Shown one piece after another: positions 8,336-17,900 of a stretch of DNA of 64,000 nucleotides. The notes beneath the pieces were generated by a model that worked only from the letters and a program-made list of their open reading frames with translations, did no database searches and was not told the DNA's origin. Within the stretch, counting starts at the first letter, position 1. Each line of letters opens with the position of its first letter. The stretch spans positions 16,238-80,237 of the forward strand of contig JAFWRQ010000036.1 in the NCBI GenBank assembly GCA_017519865.1, given 5' to 3'. This DNA is from Bacteroidales bacterium (GTDB taxonomy: Bacteria; Bacteroidota; Bacteroidia; Bacteroidales; UBA932). Position numbers and translations under genes: made by a program.

Positions 8336-9979
8336 CTATGAATAGAGGAAGCGTTTGATGCTGCCCTTCGGGGTCTTCTCGAAAGGCTCGGTCTTCACTT
8401 CCACCTTGGTGATCTTGCTGTACACCGGCAGGGTCCTGTTGGCCTTGACACGGATCTTTTCGGGAAGTTCAGCCACTGAAGCATCGTCCAGCCCGGCCTT
8501 GCGGATCGCGTCCTTGTCGAGGGTGATGAGGGCGACGAGCTTGGCGTTGCGGTCCACGACGACGGAATCTCCCACATAGTCGATGGAGTTTAGCACAGCC
8601 TCGATCTCCTCAGGGAAGATGTTCTGGCCGTTGGCGGAGAGGATCATGGTCTTGCAACGTCCCTTGATGAAGATGTTGCCGTCCTTGTCCATCACTCCGA
8701 GGTCGCCGGTCCTGAGGAATCCGTCCTCGGTGAAGGCGTTCTGCGAAGCCTCGGGATTGTTGAAGTATCCCATGCAGATGTTCGAGCCCTTGGCCTGGAT
8801 CTCGCCGATGACGTTCTCCGGATCCGGAGAGTCGATGCGGACCTCGGCGGAATCGACGCGCTTGCCGCAGGATCCCGGAACGTAGAGCCACCAGTTGGAG
8901 AAAGCGAGCAGAGGAGCGGCCTCGGTCATGCCGTAGCCGACGCTGTACGGAAGTCCCATGCGTCTGAAAGCCTTCTCGACATCGGGGTTGAGGGCGGCTC
9001 CGCCCATGATGAACTGCTGGACATTGCCGCCGAAACTGGCCTTGAGCTTATCGACGACAGCCTTGTAGATGACCTTCTTCACACCGGGGATGGAGGTAAG
9101 GACCTTCATGTACCACTTGGACAGGACAGGTTTGATGGAGTTGTTGTACACCTTCTCCATTACGAGAGGGACCGTGATGACGATATAAGGCTTGACGTCG
9201 GCCATGGCCTTGAGCAGGGTCGAGGCGGCAGGGGCCTTGCCGAGGTAATAAACAGTCACGCCGCAGCTGAGCGGGTACATGAACTCGAACACCATGCCGT
9301 AGATATGTCCCATCGGCAGCATCGATACGATGCTGTCCTTCTTGCCCGCGGGGATATAGCGGATGGCGAAGTCGATGGACGTGCTGAGCGCCTTGTACTT
9401 GAGCATGACTCCCTTGGGAGCGCTGGTGGTGCCGGAAGTATAGTTGATGATGGCGAGTTTGTCCTCGGTGTCGGGGGTGAAGTCGATATCCTCGGGACGG
9501 ACACCCTTGGGATACTTGGCAGCAAGGGCGGCGTCAAGGCCGGCGAACGCTTCCTCATACTCCTTGGCGGCAGACCAGAGAAGGGAGAAATCGCCGGTGC
9601 AGACGATGAACTTCAACCTGGGCATGCGGGACACGTCAAGTTTGGAGAACGTGTCCTTGTCGGTAAAGAGGGCGACACTCTCGGAATGGTGCACGAGGCC
9701 GCAGATGGCATCGGGCGTAAAATCAGCGAGGAGCGGCACCGTGACGGTACCGTAAGTATTGGTTGCAAGGAAGGAAATGGCCCAGCGGGCGGAATTGGGG
9801 GCGCAGACGGTCACCTTCTCTCCAGGGACGATTCCGGTGGTCTCGAACAGGACGTGCAGCCGGGTAATCTGGGTTGCGACGTCCCCAAAAGTGAATTCAT
9901 CGCCACGCCAGTCGCACAGCGCCTTGTCATTCCAGTACTTCCTGGTGTTCTCGGTAAGAAGCTCCAAATAATTGATCAT
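8336..9979 (-). CDS. AMP-dependent acyl-CoA synthetase, paralogue 2
   Basis: 547 residues, same ANL architecture as the product of 1735-3366: YTSGTTSAPKG at residues 180-190, VGYGMTEAAPLL near 345, RTGDLG near 425, and a terminal EKTPKGSIKRFLYS with the conserved lysine. It should make an acyl- or aryl-adenylate and the CoA thioester. It is the first gene of a leftward operon: ligase, 10 bases, pheA, tyrA, DAHP synthase. The usual function would be fatty acid activation, but the aromatic context leaves open an aryl acid such as phenylacetate or arylpropionate. Sequence alone cannot decide. Confidence 0.83.
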   Translation of the reverse strand: MINYLELLTENTRKYWNDKALCDWRGDEFTFGDVATQITRLHVLFETTGIVPGEKVTVCAPNSARWAISFLATNTYGTVTVPLLADFTPDAICGLVHHSESVALFTDKDTFSKLDVSRMPRLKFIVCTGDFSLLWSAAKEYEEAFAGLDAALAAKYPKGVRPEDIDFTPDTEDKLAIINYTSGTTSAPKGVMLKYKALSTSIDFAIRYIPAGKKDSIVSMLPMGHIYGMVFEFMYPLSCGVTVYYLGKAPAASTLLKAMADVKPYIVITVPLVMEKVYNNSIKPVLSKWYMKVLTSIPGVKKVIYKAVVDKLKASFGGNVQQFIMGGAALNPDVEKAFRRMGLPYSVGYGMTEAAPLLAFSNWWLYVPGSCGKRVDSAEVRIDSPDPENVIGEIQAKGSNICMGYFNNPEASQNAFTEDGFLRTGDLGVMDKDGNIFIKGRCKTMILSANGQNIFPEEIEAVLNSIDYVGDSVVVDRNAKLVALITLDKDAIRKAGLDDASVAELPEKIRVKANRTLPVYSKITKVEVKTEPFEKTPKGSIKRFLYS

Positions 9980-10019
9980 AATCTTTCGTATTATGTTTGT
10001 TTCCTTTTCAAAAATCTTT

Positions 10020-10050
10020 CAAAAATAAGAAACAAACGCGTGCGTAACAA
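10020..10050 (-). promoter_or_regulatory. Promoter of the ligase-pheA-tyrA-DAHP operon
   Basis: On the minus strand, TTG (10050-10048), 20 bases, then TATTTTTG (10027-10020), an exact -7 box. Predicted transcription start about 10014, leader about 35 bases to the ATG at 9979. I see no leader peptide rich in phenylalanine or tyrosine in this leader, so classical attenuation is not supported. Confidence 0.6.
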
Positions 10051-10187
10051 TACATTCACCGGTTTTGTGGCGATTTGAACCCAGGTGTGGTGAAATCACA
10101 TTGTAAAGCACTGAATCGAAATGCAAAAATAGTTATAAACCACTGAAGTTGTACACGTCAGGTATTTTTTTTTGGCCCGCGAAATCA

Positions 10188-10195
10188 TATATTTG
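10188..10195 (+). promoter_or_regulatory. -7 element of the AI-2E family gene
   Basis: TATATTTG, an exact TAnnTTTG, 20 bases before the ATG at 10216. The -33 region falls in a T-run at about 10164-10173. Confidence 0.5.
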
Positions 10196-10215
10196 CAGTA
10201 GAAACGAAACTCGCC

Positions 10216-11367
10216 ATGGAAGAAGAAAGGACCATAGACAGGCTAGCCCGCCACATTATCAACCTCGGCGCCTTCGCCATCATCGCCGCACTGTGCTGGA
10301 TGTTCAGGAGCGTCCTCATCTACATCATCGCGGCTTTCGTCATCTCGCTCATCGGGCAGCCTATATTCCGTACGCTTAAACAGCTGACCATCAAAGGGCA
10401 TTCCGCCCCCGACTGGTTGTTGTCCGTCTTCACCCTCGTGTCGATCATCCTCCTTATCGTGCTCATCGTCACCCAGGCCATCCCTATCGTCTCGGGGATC
10501 ATCCATGATGCGTTGGCGATGAACAGTTCCATAACCTTCGACAGGGATATGCTTGACCGCATCAACGAATGGATCATCAGCGTATTCCCCGGGGTAGGAC
10601 GCGATTTCGACCTGATGACCTTTACGCTGGAAAGGCTCAAGGATGCGACCAGCATCTCGAGCGTATCCAGCTTCCTTGGGTCAGTTGCCTCCGCCGTGGC
10701 GGGGATTGCCATCGGGCTGTTCTCCGTGGTCTTCATCTCATTCTTCTTCATCAAGGACGAAGCCCTGTTCGGAAAGATCGTCGGCGCCCTGGTCCCCGAC
10801 CGTATCGAAGAGTCTGTCGGCAAGACCATCCTGGATATCGAGATGCTCCTCTCCCGCTATTTCCTCGGACTCACCGTCGAAGTGCTCGGCGTCATGATAC
10901 TGGACTTCCTCGGCCTGTGGCTGATCGCCAGGATAGGCGTCAATTATGCCATCGGCATAGCATTCATCGCCGGCATCCTGAATGTCGTACCCTATGTCGG
11001 ACCGCTGCTCGGCGACATCATCGGCATAGTACTGTGCCTGGTCCTGAAGCTCGGCGCCGGGGTCGGCCTGGACGTCAACATCTGGATCTTCATACTCATC
11101 GTATTCGCGATCATGCAGGGCACGCAGCTGGTGGACAATTTCATCTATCAGCCGCTGATCTACTCCACCAGCATCAAGGCCAATCCATTGGAGATCTTCA
11201 TCGTCCTTCTGATAGCCGGCCACGTCGGAGGTGTTGCCGGGATACTCGTCGCCATTCCCGGTTATACCGTGGTCCGAGTCATCGCAAGCCGGTTCTTCTA
11301 CAAATACAAACCCATCCGCCGCCTCATCCCCCACAGGGAGGAGGAGAACACGGATTCTGTACTGTAA
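10216..11367 (+). CDS. AI-2E family transporter (UPF0118/PerM-like) membrane protein
   Basis: 383 residues with about seven to eight hydrophobic helices: paired helices at the N-terminus (FAIIAALCWMFRSVLIYIIAAF), a soluble middle part (about 95-150), FLGSVASAVAGIAIGLFSVVFISFFFIKDE near 155-185, and a C-terminal membrane block with the family-typical IAGILNVVPYVGPLLG and NPLEIFIVLLIAGHVGG stretches. Members are inner-membrane permeases; a few have been linked to autoinducer-2 export or ion antiport, but the substrate here is unknown. The N-terminus is cytoplasmic and acidic. The gene is monocistronic and ends 22 bases before the convergent transporter. Confidence 0.85.
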   Translation: MEEERTIDRLARHIINLGAFAIIAALCWMFRSVLIYIIAAFVISLIGQPIFRTLKQLTIKGHSAPDWLLSVFTLVSIILLIVLIVTQAIPIVSGIIHDALAMNSSITFDRDMLDRINEWIISVFPGVGRDFDLMTFTLERLKDATSISSVSSFLGSVASAVAGIAIGLFSVVFISFFFIKDEALFGKIVGALVPDRIEESVGKTILDIEMLLSRYFLGLTVEVLGVMILDFLGLWLIARIGVNYAIGIAFIAGILNVVPYVGPLLGDIIGIVLCLVLKLGAGVGLDVNIWIFILIVFAIMQGTQLVDNFIYQPLIYSTSIKANPLEIFIVLLIAGHVGGVAGILVAIPGYTVVRVIASRFFYKYKPIRRLIPHREEENTDSVL

Positions 11368-11389
11368 GCGATCCTTTTCCTGACTGTTC

Positions 11390-13072
11390 CTAGAAGGAAA
11401 TCAGTATCAACAACTGCGCGACAAGTACACGCAGGAACATCGACAGCGGATAAACCGTAGCATAATTGACCGAAGTATAGTCCGTCCCATAGGCCCCCTG
11501 GGCAAATGCCAGGACGGCAGGATCGGTCGTCGATCCGGCCACAAGTCCGCACAACTGATAGAAATTGAGCTTGAATGCGAAACGTGCGACAAGCCCGAGG
11601 GTAAGGATGGGGATCAGTGTGATGAGGGCGCCATAGAGGATCCACCAATAACCGCCGGAGACTATTGAAGACACGAAATTCTCACCTGCACCGAGGCCTA
11701 CCGCAGCGAGGAAGAAAGATATGCCGACTTCGCGGAGCATCATGTTGGCGCTGGCGGTAGTATATGTCGATATCTTCAGCTTAGGCCCGAAATAGGCCAT
11801 GAGTATCGCGACGATGAGCGGGCCTCCGGCCAATCCCAGCCGGACCGGCTGAGGTATGCCCGGGAACCTTATCGGGAGCGAACCCACGAGCACGCCGAGG
11901 ACGATGCCGAAGAAGATCGGGACGAGGTTGGGATGCCTCAGTTCCTCCGGCTTGTTGCCGACTATGGACGCGACCTGCTCTATTTCGGGCTCCAGGCCCA
12001 CGACAAGTATGCTGTCGCCCATCTGAAGCCTGAGGAAGGGACGGGCCACCAGTTCTACGCCGGCGCGTACCACGCGCGTGACATTGACTCCATGCTCTGT
12101 ACGGAAGCCGAGATCCTTGATGCGCTTGCCGGTAATGGACGGCTTCGTCACTGTCAATCTGCGGGTTACGAGGTGCTCGTTCATGCGAATCCAGTCCTGC
12201 TGGTGCATTTCCACCTCCTTTCCGAAGATGATACGGACGGCGTCGACATGAGGCTGCGACGTGACTACAAGGAGACGGTCTCCCTTTTCGAGGACAGTAC
12301 CCGGGCCGGGGATATCGATGACTCCGTCGCGCATCATCCTGGAGATGATGAAACTGTTGGTGGTATCCTTGATAATCTCACGTACGGAACGTCCGAAGAT
12401 CGCGGGATTCTCAACCTCCATGTGCATCCTGCGCACCTGCACGGCCTCCCCTCCATCGTTATCCAGCGCGGCCTTTTCGACATTCAGGTCTATCTTGAAT
12501 ATGGCGCGGAAAAGGATGACCAGCATGATGACTCCGAGCACGCCGATGGGATAGGCCACGGCATAAGCCGATGCCAGGCCGGAGGAGGCGTCGGCGACTG
12601 CCTCAGCGGAAGAGCCTTCGACGAGCAGGACGTTGGAGAGGGTCTGCTGCGCGGCACCAAGTCCGGGAGTGTTCGTCACGGCACCGGACATTACTCCGAC
12701 CATGGTCGACAGGCTCTCACCCGTCACCAGATGGATGCAGACGGTGACCAGCACCGACATGAGGATGCCGAAAACAGCCAGAAGGTTCATTTTGACACCC
12801 CCGACCTTGAACGAGTGGAAGAAGCCGGGGCCGACCTGAAGGCCGATCGAGAAAATGAAAAGGATGAGCCCGAAGTCCTTCATGAAAGCGAGGACGGTGG
12901 GATCGGCCCTGAGGCCGAAGTGGCTGACGAGGATGGCAAGGAACAATATCCAGGTGGATCCGATGGAAATGCCCTTTACTTTGAAACGGCCAAGATAGAG
13001 GCCTGTCGCAATGACTGCGGCGAAAAGCAGGATGCTATGTGCGACACCCGTTCCGGTAAACAAGTCGGTCAT
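11390..13072 (-). CDS. Putative transport protein of the AspT/YidE family (AAE transporter with two TrkA-C domains)
   Basis: 560 residues from ATG 13072. A first membrane block of about five helices (residues 8-185) includes the family motif FIFSIGLQVGPGFF; two consecutive RCK/TrkA-C regulatory domains follow (about 205-275 and 285-365), and a second membrane block of about five helices ends the protein. This duplicated membrane fold with a central TrkA-C pair is typical of the aspartate:alanine exchanger superfamily; YidE/YbjL members have no proven substrate. The start is supported by a perfect promoter that would place the transcript start at or beside the ATG (see the promoter entry). Confidence 0.86.
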   Translation of the reverse strand: MTDLFTGTGVAHSILLFAAVIATGLYLGRFKVKGISIGSTWILFLAILVSHFGLRADPTVLAFMKDFGLILFIFSIGLQVGPGFFHSFKVGGVKMNLLAVFGILMSVLVTVCIHLVTGESLSTMVGVMSGAVTNTPGLGAAQQTLSNVLLVEGSSAEAVADASSGLASAYAVAYPIGVLGVIMLVILFRAIFKIDLNVEKAALDNDGGEAVQVRRMHMEVENPAIFGRSVREIIKDTTNSFIISRMMRDGVIDIPGPGTVLEKGDRLLVVTSQPHVDAVRIIFGKEVEMHQQDWIRMNEHLVTRRLTVTKPSITGKRIKDLGFRTEHGVNVTRVVRAGVELVARPFLRLQMGDSILVVGLEPEIEQVASIVGNKPEELRHPNLVPIFFGIVLGVLVGSLPIRFPGIPQPVRLGLAGGPLIVAILMAYFGPKLKISTYTTASANMMLREVGISFFLAAVGLGAGENFVSSIVSGGYWWILYGALITLIPILTLGLVARFAFKLNFYQLCGLVAGSTTDPAVLAFAQGAYGTDYTSVNYATVYPLSMFLRVLVAQLLILISF

Positions 13073-13076
13073 GGCG

Positions 13077-13108
13077 CAAAAATACCCTATTTCTGATGAT
13101 TTTCCAAA
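13077..13108 (-). promoter_or_regulatory. Promoter giving an apparently leaderless transporter mRNA
   Basis: On the minus strand, TTTG (13108-13105), 20 bases, then TATTTTTG (13084-13077), matching both consensus boxes exactly. The -7 box ends five bases before the ATG at 13072, so transcription should begin at about the A of the start codon. The -33 element lies inside the 3' end of the upstream glycosyltransferase gene. Confidence 0.65.
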
Positions 13109-14043
13109 CGAATGAGGCGGCAAATGAACTTTGTGAAGCGCTGCTTGCCGACTGGAACGCGGCATCCACGGACATAATCCATATCCAGCAGGGCCCTTAC
13201 GGCATCGGGGTGGGAACGCAGTAGCTTGAAGTCAAGGATGATCGAGCTGTACCACCCTCCACGCAACAGGATGTCCTCGCCGCAACTGGTTACGGGGCCC
13301 CTGTCCTTTGGAAGGGCATCGTAAAGCAGGAACATGTTCTCGGCAGATTGCCTGCGGGTCTTCACTAAGGAATAGGAAGTCAGTGCACCCTTGCGCTTGC
13401 GCCGATAGTGATAGAGGGCCTCATGGAGATGGACTACTTTCCGGGCCCCGTACAGGATCTGGGTCTGGAAAACTATATCCTCGTGATAACCCCACTTGGG
13501 CACTATCATACTGTCAAGGTCATAGAGGGAGCGTCGGACCAGTTTGTTCCACATGTATGCACGGATAACGCTGTTGTGCATGCATTTCACCGCAACAGGG
13601 CCGATCGACGGGGATACTTCACCCTCGGCGTAGTACCCGGGGACCTTTTTCGAGTATTCCTTATAGAAATCGCAGTAGACCACGTCGGCGTCCTCTTCAA
13701 GAGCCTTGCCGACCAGATGGCTGACATAGTCCGGCTCCACCCAGTCATCGGAATCGACATGGATGATGAAATCGCCAGTTGCGGCTGCGAGACCGGTCAT
13801 ACGTGCCCGCGGTAGGCCGGAATTGGGTTCGTGTAGTATTTGGACGCGGGAACGAAGGGAAGGGAAAGAAGTATCCAGGATCTTTTCTATGACCGATACC
13901 GAACGGTCGGGAGTTCCATCATCTACGAAGATGAACTCACAGTTGTCCCAACTCTGGGAGAAGAGGGATGCAGCGCATTGCTCCACATACTCCTCCACGG
14001 CATATACAGGGACTATGACCGAAACTTTTGGATGCCCTTCCAT
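13087..14043 (-). CDS. Family 2 glycosyltransferase (GT-A fold)
   Basis: 318 residues; I start at ATG 14043, three codons inside a TTG-initiated longer frame. KVSVIVPVYAVEEYVEQC opens the GT-A nucleotide-binding domain, with FIFVDDGTPDRS near residue 40 and the metal-binding HVDSDDWVEPDY near residue 95. A WGYHEDIVFQTQIL segment near 185 supplies the putative catalytic acidic residues. The C-terminal third is basic and has no membrane helix, so the protein is likely soluble or peripheral. Proteins of this group add single sugars to surface glycans or glycolipids. No other glycan-assembly genes are adjacent, so acceptor and donor are unknown. Confidence 0.88.
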   Translation of the reverse strand: MEGHPKVSVIVPVYAVEEYVEQCAASLFSQSWDNCEFIFVDDGTPDRSVSVIEKILDTSFPSLRSRVQILHEPNSGLPRARMTGLAAATGDFIIHVDSDDWVEPDYVSHLVGKALEEDADVVYCDFYKEYSKKVPGYYAEGEVSPSIGPVAVKCMHNSVIRAYMWNKLVRRSLYDLDSMIVPKWGYHEDIVFQTQILYGARKVVHLHEALYHYRRKRKGALTSYSLVKTRRQSAENMFLLYDALPKDRGPVTSCGEDILLRGGWYSSIILDFKLLRSHPDAVRALLDMDYVRGCRVPVGKQRFTKFICRLIRLENHQK

Positions 14044-14195
14044 TATTCTCAAACGCTATATTTAAAACTGTCCTGACGGGATAATACTGCGCCGCCGAAT
14101 GAAATGACAAAACAAATACCGTCAAGCATCGCAAAGTTACAATTTATTTCGGTATTTCGGAAGATTGTTTAACTTTACATGAAAAAGGAAACGAT

Positions 14196-14894
14196 ATGTT
14201 AAGAATCGGAGACAAAATGCCGTCTTTCGAGGTCCAGGACCAGGACGGGAAGACCGTAAGGTCGGAAGATTTCATCGGCAAAGGCCGCAGGACCATCATT
14301 TATTTCTATCCGAAGGACAACACATCCGGCTGTACGGCGGAGGCCTGCAGCATGCGTGACAGCTATGCCGCCCTTACTGCGGCCGGCTACAACGTAGTCG
14401 GCGTCAGCAAGGACAGCGTGAAATCGCATGCGGGCTTCAGGGCAAAGCACGGTCTCCCCTTCACCCTGCTCTCCGACGCTTCCACCCAGATGCTCCAGGA
14501 TTTCGGAGCATGGGGTGAGAAGAAAATGTACGGCAAGACAGTCTTCGGTACGATACGCCGCACCTTCATCTTCAATGAGGAAGGCATACTGGAGCGTATC
14601 ATCGAGAAAGTGGACACAAAGGATTCGGCAGGACAGATCATCTCCGGAATGGCCGCACCGCAGAGGGCTGCTGCGGAGCGCGTCGCCCGCGTACAGGCTA
14701 TGGAGGCTGCCTTCGACCGCGCCTCCGCAGGCACACCTGACGCAGCCGATGTAGCCGTGCTCAAAGAGTACATGGACTCCGGTCAATGGAGGCTCGATTA
14801 TGAAGCCGACGAGGCCGGGGAGATCCCGGCCTCGGTCAAGCGTGGCGTCCTCTCGGAGGACGGTCTTTACAATCTGCTGGAAGACCTGGCGTAG
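14196..14894 (+). CDS. bcp: Bcp-type peroxiredoxin fused to a DUF4298-like C-terminal domain
   Basis: 232 residues, about 80 longer than ordinary Bcp (about 150). Residues 1-152 are the peroxiredoxin: YFYPKDNTSGCTAEAC holds the peroxidatic C46 and the resolving C51 of the atypical 2-Cys Bcp subgroup. It reduces hydroperoxides with thioredoxin. Residues about 155-232 are a helical extension ending in DYEADEAGEIPASVKRGVLSE and YNLLEDL, a pattern I recognise as that of DUF4298, a small domain of unknown function usually found as a separate protein. There is no stop or frameshift between the parts, so it is a true fusion. The gene is convergent with the beta-helix gene, 12 bases apart. Confidence 0.85.
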   Translation: MLRIGDKMPSFEVQDQDGKTVRSEDFIGKGRRTIIYFYPKDNTSGCTAEACSMRDSYAALTAAGYNVVGVSKDSVKSHAGFRAKHGLPFTLLSDASTQMLQDFGAWGEKKMYGKTVFGTIRRTFIFNEEGILERIIEKVDTKDSAGQIISGMAAPQRAAAERVARVQAMEAAFDRASAGTPDAADVAVLKEYMDSGQWRLDYEADEAGEIPASVKRGVLSEDGLYNLLEDLA

Positions 14895-14906
14895 ACCGCC
14901 AGCCAC

Positions 14907-17900
14907 CTAGCGTAGTGGCATCTTATAGAAGGAGCGGTTGGTGGTGATGAAGAGGTACTCCCCCTCCTTACCGCCTACCTCCATCGATATGGGTCTCTCC
15001 TCGATGTCGAAGATTCCCGTCTCGCGGCCTCCCCTGTCATACACGCGTACCTGACCTGCGGCGACATAGGTATTGCCGGCGCGGTCGTATGCGGTTGCAT
15101 ATTCTCCGTGCTTGACGTAATCCCCTGTCGCTGAAAGGCTTCCATCAGCATTGACATTGAAGGTGTAAGTGCGTTTGGGGTTCTCCCACGCAATCCAGAC
15201 AAGCTCCTTCTGGCCGGGAGTGACCGCCGTCAGGTCTATCGAACGGCATAGGTCGAAGAGATAAGGGACTATCGTGTCACCGTCCGGAGCCAGGAAACTG
15301 CGCTCCGGCATCTTCCCGTCATAGACGGCGAGGAAATCCCCCGCCCTGAGGGCGTGGGAAGGATAGATGACCCGCGAAGGCCTGACCGACGAAGTCGGGA
15401 CCAGGCTCAGCGGAGTCATCGTATCGGCTCCGGAGCGGGTGTCGATCGCGTATGCGACTACTCCCCACATTCCGTTGCCCCAGCCGCTGTAGTCGGAGTT
15501 GGCGTCAGGCAGGGACTGTATCATCTCTATCTTCTCGTCGCGTAAGCCTGGCTGTCCCTCGTAACGGGTGATAACTATAAGGTTGTCATCTGTGTCCAGT
15601 GCGAGCGAAAGAGGCCGGTATGGATAATCCGCCAGAAGCGTAACGGCCTCTGTCTCAGCATCCCACTTGTAAATCTTACGCATATTTCCTTCGCAGAAGT
15701 AGACATTGCCCTTGCTGTCGGTGGCGGCGCCGGTAGCGAACCGGTAGTTGTCACCGATCTCAACGGCCTCACCCTTCTTTCCGGCAGGACGGCGTCCCTT
15801 CTCCTGCCCGGTCACGCGGGCATAGGAGAACTCCAGCGGATAGATCGCGATATTCTTGTTCAGGTCATAAGCCGTGGCGGCGGTCTCGCAGAGGATCTGC
15901 GTCCAGGCCTTTACGCCACGGATCTCGATGTCCCTGCAGTTGGACAGCAGGGTGCCGTAGTCGCGCGGGACCATCACGCGGACCACGCGATAGAACCAGA
16001 GATTGGCGAACATAATGTTTCGGCAGTTGTCCATGGTCATGGCCACGCAGTCCTGGCCTTCGCGGCTTTCCTCCTCATACTGAAGGGCATACACCTTGAA
16101 GTTCTCGACGTTTCTCCAGCGCGATTCGAAGCGCACGTGATGCTCCAGCGAAATGGCATACATCCGGGAAGGTGTGCTGGTGTCGCTGACATATATGCCC
16201 GCAGGGGCATAAGTGTTGGCTGACCAGATATCCTTGAAGGTACCGCCCCCGCCATCGGTGATCCAGAGGCTCCAGTACTGGTTGTCCCAGGCCTGGTCCA
16301 GGCCCTGGACGGCAATGGGATTGTCGGGAGAACTGACACGGCCCATTCCGAAGCCCATCATGCCCCCGAAGCCGGCCATGCCGCCGGGAGCGGCACCGCC
16401 AGGGGCGGCTCCCGCTGCCGGGCGGGGCGCCGGCCTCCTCATGGTCCCGTGTCCGCCTACGAACTTGACGTCGTTGAGCAGCGAGCGTTCGGAAGCCATC
16501 CACTTCATTCCGACCGCACGCTTATTGTAGCCTCCGGTGCAGATGCCGATACCGGTGAAGATGTCATCGCCCTTGGACGACTCCACCATCGGGACGGGAG
16601 AGCCGAAGCCGCTGAATGCGGGAGTGCTCTCAGCCAGGATAAGCTGTGTCGAGAAAGGATGAAGTCCTATTAGGACGCTCCCCTCCCGCAGCTTTATGGT
16701 ATTGGTAATACGGTACCAGCCCTCGGGGAAGAACACCGCCTTGTTCGAGTCAATGGCCCTCTGGATGGCCTCGGTATCATCCGTTTCGCCGTCACCGACG
16801 GCGCCGTAACTGACGACGCTCGCCCAGGTAGACATATCGGGAAGCGCAGGGATGGTCTTCCTGAAAGTTGAAGGAAACTCCTCCGATACGGTCTTGCAGA
16901 CGGTACCGAACTCAGGTTCGGCCCCCATCTCGGGGACGATGAGCCCGTAAACGAACTCCTCTATCCTGTACGACCTGTCCTTCACGGGGAAATCCTTCCC
17001 CGCCTTCGTCAGTGAAACGGCCACAGGGACGTTCCTGCAATGGGCGTTGAGGATATTCAACTGGTTGGTCTCCCCTTCCTCGCCGGTCATCGTAACCGCA
17101 GTTCCGACGTTCTCGAAGGCACAGTCCTCGAGGAACAACCGGTCGGCCAGTCCCCTTTCGCAGATTATGCCTGCGGGAGCATCCTTGACCTTCATGTTCA
17201 CGATGGCGAAGCCGGCGTTGCGGGAAATGATGGCCGCCTCTTTCTGCCCCTCGAAATACGCATCCACCATCGCGATGGGCCAGCTCGGCGATGATACGCC
17301 AGAACTGATGCCGTAGCGTGCCCCGAAGAACTCTACGTCCTCCAGTTCGTTGCCAGCGTCATAAAGACAGGCGAAGCCGTCGCCGCCATAGACCGAAACA
17401 TGGCTCACGATGCCGTGCTGGGCAAGGTGCGTACGCAGCGCTATAGCCATAGGATTGCCTTTCCCGATACGGAAATCGACGTTTGAAACACCGCTATAGA
17501 ACGTGCCGGCACTGGCGTCCGCTACCCTGGAAGGATCTGTGACTATGCCGCCTGTGAACCACATCATCGAAGTCTGCTCCTTGTCGAAGCCGGGAGTATT
17601 CTTCTCCAGGACGATCTCGGGGCGCGACTTGCCGTAACCTACGATACGGATCGACCCGGGCACGTAGATGGTACGGCTGATACGGTACTTCCCCTCGGGG
17701 AGGTACAGGGTACCGAATCCGCGCTCTTCCTTGATGCGGTTGACCGCTTCCTGGAGCGCGTCGCTGACATCGAACTTGCCGTCGGCGCGGATGCCGAACT
17801 CCTCCTCGGTGAAGAAGACCCCCTTCGGGTCGTCGAACTTCAGGGTATAGACAGATGCTCCGGCAAAGGCGTCGTACGAACAAAATGCGGCCATAAAAAT

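Noticed and set aside
7216-10014. Phe/Tyr leader-peptide attenuator ahead of the aromatic operon
   Set aside because: The 35-base leader before the ligase gene is too short for a leader peptide plus hairpins, and the 10-base gap before pheA has none.
11933-13096. 387-codon open frame on the + strand
   Set aside because: Antisense to the AspT/YidE-type transporter gene; very rich in Asp, His and Gly with no hydrophobic core.
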